Both the position numbers and the translations under genes were made by a program. Below are positions 62,370 to 64,000 of a stretch of DNA of 64,000 nt, in pieces; positions within the stretch are counted from its first letter, which is position 1; each line of letters begins with the position of its first letter. The DNA lies in contig OX336351.1 in NCBI GenBank assembly GCA_946902875.1, positions 1,612,001-1,676,000 of the forward strand. Direction: 5' to 3'. The notes beneath the pieces were generated by a model. That model was not told the origin of the DNA, did no database searches, and was given only the letters and a program-made list of their open reading frames with translations. This stretch comes from Nematopogon swammerdamellus (lineage: Eukaryota > Arthropoda > Insecta > Lepidoptera > Adelidae).

Positions 62370-62575
62370 AGTGGACTTCATCATCATCATCATCACGATC
62401 AATAATATCGGTCCAGTTCTGGATATATGCCTCTTCCAAGGCACGCCGCAGAGTTCCGCTCTTCTCATCGATCCACTGCCGGCTACCTTTATTCGGTCGT
62501 CTGGTCCACCTAGCGGGTGTCGTAGAGCAGCCCACGAACTCCGAACAGTCGCACGCCCAGGTGTCGAGGTTTAAC
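62370..62575 (-). mobile_element. Second RTE-like 3' fragment
   Basis: CATCATCATCATCACGATCA, ATGCCTCTTCCAAGGCACGC, TCGTCTGGTCCACCTAGCGG and GTCGCACGCCCAGGTGTCGA resemble the 3' end of another insect RTE lineage with an (ATC)n tail. It is distinct from 62727-64000. Confidence 0.55.
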
Positions 62576-62726
62576 TCTTCTTACAATGTGGTTTTATAAC
62601 TATTTATTTGATACTTTGTAGGTACTTACGTATAAAAAACAATGTTATTGTAAAACTAACCTAAAACAAAACTTACCTATCTACCTACATATCTAACAAA
62701 ATAAAACTAAACATGAACCTATGTCA

Positions 62727-64000
62727 GTCAGTCAGTCAGTCAGCGTGTAAGCGTCCACTGCTGGACATACGCCTCTCCAATTTTCCTCCAGTCCTCCCGG
62801 CCTTCAGCGATACGGAACCACTGATTTCCGCCGGCGTACTTGATGTCGTCGTCCCACCTGGCGGGTGGTCTTCCCACACTCCGTTTTCCTGTCCACGGCC
62901 GCCAGTGTAGGACACGGTTACTCCAACGGTCATCGTCTCTTCGGCTAACGTGCCCAGCCCACTGCCACTTGAGCTTAGCCACCCGGTGTCCAATATCGAC
63001 TACTTTGGTGCGTCGGCGGATTGCCTCGTTACGCACCATATCACGTAGCGATATACCCAGCATGGCTCGCTCCATTGCTCGCTGGGCAACTTTCAACCTT
63101 TGGACAACAGCGACCGTCAGAGTCCACGTTTCACATCCGTACGTCATAACCGGGAGGACACACTGGTCATATATACGGGTCTTTAAATTCTGCGGAAGGT
63201 CAGACTTCAGGACGAATTTTAGTTTTCCGAAGGCAGCCCAACCCAGTTGAATTCGTCTCTCCACCTCCTTAAGCAGACCTTGTCTACCAAGCCGCAGAAT
63301 TTGACCGAGGTATATGTACTCTTCAACCTGTTCGATCACTTCTCCGCCAATAACAAATTGTCCTCCCGTCATAACCTCGGTCGCCATGACCTTGGTTTTG
63401 TCCCGGTTCATCTTCAGACCAACCTTCATCGACGCTGTATAAAGGTCTTCCAGCATGATCTGAAGCTGATCTCGGGAATTGGACAGAAGAACAATGTCAT
63501 CGGCGAAACGCAGATGACTGAGAAGATCTCCATTCACGTTTATACCCATGTTGTCCCACTCAAGCATCTTGAACACATCTTCCAATGCGTTTGTGAAGAG
63601 CTTGGGTGAGATCACATCCCCCTGCCTTACGCCTTTACCAAGGAGGATAGGTTGGGTATTCTCGTGAAGCCTCACAGTCATCGTCGCGGACCGATACAGA
63701 TTTCGGAGCACCTCGATGTAGCGGTGGTCGATTCTGCACCTGAGGAGGGAGTTTTCGACAGCCCATTTTTCAACTGAGTCGAACGCCTTCTCATAGTCGA
63801 CGAAGGCTAGGAAGAGCGGCTTGTTGTACTCCTCGCATTTTTGCACCACTTGTCTCACAGTAAATATGTGGTCCATGGTGCCGTACCCTTTCCTAAATCC
63901 AGCTTGCTCACGAGGCTGGTACTGGTCCAGCCTCTGTGTCAGCCGACTCGTGATGACTCTTGAAAAGACCTTGTACACGTGGCTAAGAAGTGAGATAGGT
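62727..64000 (-). mobile_element. RTE-type LINE, 3' part, continues past window
   Basis: A (GTCA)n tail lies at 62724-62742 (the element's 3' end on the minus strand), a very short 3' UTR, then the coding frame. The reference for all RTE fragments in this window. Confidence 0.85.
62740..64000 (-). CDS. RTE-type reverse transcriptase, C-terminal ~415 residues
   Basis: The frame is uninterrupted from the window edge to the stop at 62740. At the edge it reads PISLLSHVYKVFSRVI, so the start lies beyond 64000 and the GTG near 63978 is not the true start. RT motifs: QAGFRKGYGTMDHIFTVRQV, FLAFVDYEKAFDSV (motif A), GVRQGDVISPKLF, HLRFADDIVLLS (catalytic FADD, motif C), and GLKMNRDKTKVM. The post-RT region has CVLPVMTYGCETWTLT, KLKWQWAGHVSRRDD and KRSVGRPPARWDDDIKYAGG. 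The endonuclease would lie upstream. No stop or shift in 1.26 kb suggests a young copy. Confidence 0.9.
   Translation of the reverse strand, partial: PISLLSHVYKVFSRVITSRLTQRLDQYQPREQAGFRKGYGTMDHIFTVRQVVQKCEEYNKPLFLAFVDYEKAFDSVEKWAVENSLLRCRIDHRYIEVLRNLYRSATMTVRLHENTQPILLGKGVRQGDVISPKLFTNALEDVFKMLEWDNMGINVNGDLLSHLRFADDIVLLSNSRDQLQIMLEDLYTASMKVGLKMNRDKTKVMATEVMTGGQFVIGGEVIEQVEEYIYLGQILRLGRQGLLKEVERRIQLGWAAFGKLKFVLKSDLPQNLKTRIYDQCVLPVMTYGCETWTLTVAVVQRLKVAQRAMERAMLGISLRDMVRNEAIRRRTKVVDIGHRVAKLKWQWAGHVSRRDDDRWSNRVLHWRPWTGKRSVGRPPARWDDDIKYAGGNQWFRIAEGREDWRKIGEAYVQQWTLTR

Noticed and set aside
62840..63609. Plus-strand frames over the RTE copy
   Set aside because: They are antisense to a well-supported RT frame with all expected motifs.

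Overview
This is a transposon-dense stretch of an insect genome, most probably a moth or butterfly. The pointers are Helitron ends of the lepidopteran type (TCTATACATATAATAAA start, hairpin plus CTAG end), a (TTAGG)n-type telomeric array, 5S- and tRNA-derived SINEs, and an errantivirus-like LTR element. I find no convincing host gene. Almost everything recognisable is a mobile element, a fragment of one, or a tandem repeat. Such density would suit heterochromatin, for example a W chromosome, but that is inference.

Family names used here. SINE bodies: B1 (ends GTCAGTTTCCAT plus A-tail), B2 (ends with a (GTAT)n tail), B3 (ends AGCCACCCAT plus A-tail). SINE heads: H1 (contains GTCGTAAAAGGCGACTAAGG), a 5S rRNA-derived head, and a tRNA-like head. 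LINE-X and LINE-Y are non-LTR families known here only from 3' ends. RTE is a non-LTR family with a (TGAC)n tail. R420 is a ~250-440 bp repeat bounded by AGGGTTCCGTA and a hairpin GCGAGTCGAACTCGC.

Layout. 1-3 kb: SINE and RTE fragments and a short tandem repeat. 3-8.5 kb: a broken Penelope-like element with a GIY-YIG domain, a hammerhead-like motif, repeated terminal segments and long (TCTCTG)n tracts, then a foldback element holding 12 telomeric AACCT units. 8.5-16 kb: a LINE 3' end, TA-flanked MITEs, SINEs and an R420 copy. 16.2-18.1 kb: a 53-bp satellite array. 18.8-20.8 kb: a complete non-autonomous Helitron carrying a LINE C-terminal piece. 21-30 kb: SINEs, LINE-X/Y ends, R420 copies and MITEs. 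30-31.9 kb: an internally deleted piggyBac with a LINE inserted in it. 32-55 kb: more SINEs (some nested or tail-to-tail), R420 copies, LINE tails, a perfect 69-bp palindrome and an insertion with a 12-bp duplication. 55.3-60.65 kb, minus strand: an errantivirus-like element (two 278/279-bp LTRs, gag, protease/partial RT joined directly to env) split by a 484-bp MITE and followed by a second, truncated gag copy behind the 3' LTR. 62.7-64 kb, minus strand: an uninterrupted RTE reverse transcriptase frame running off the window edge.

The elements do not form a pathway. They record layered insertions: SINE into SINE, MITE into SINE, LINE into piggyBac, MITE into pol. The most unusual theme is the SINEs, in which three heads and three bodies occur in several combinations around a related central segment. 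All family and boundary calls were made by eye without database comparison.
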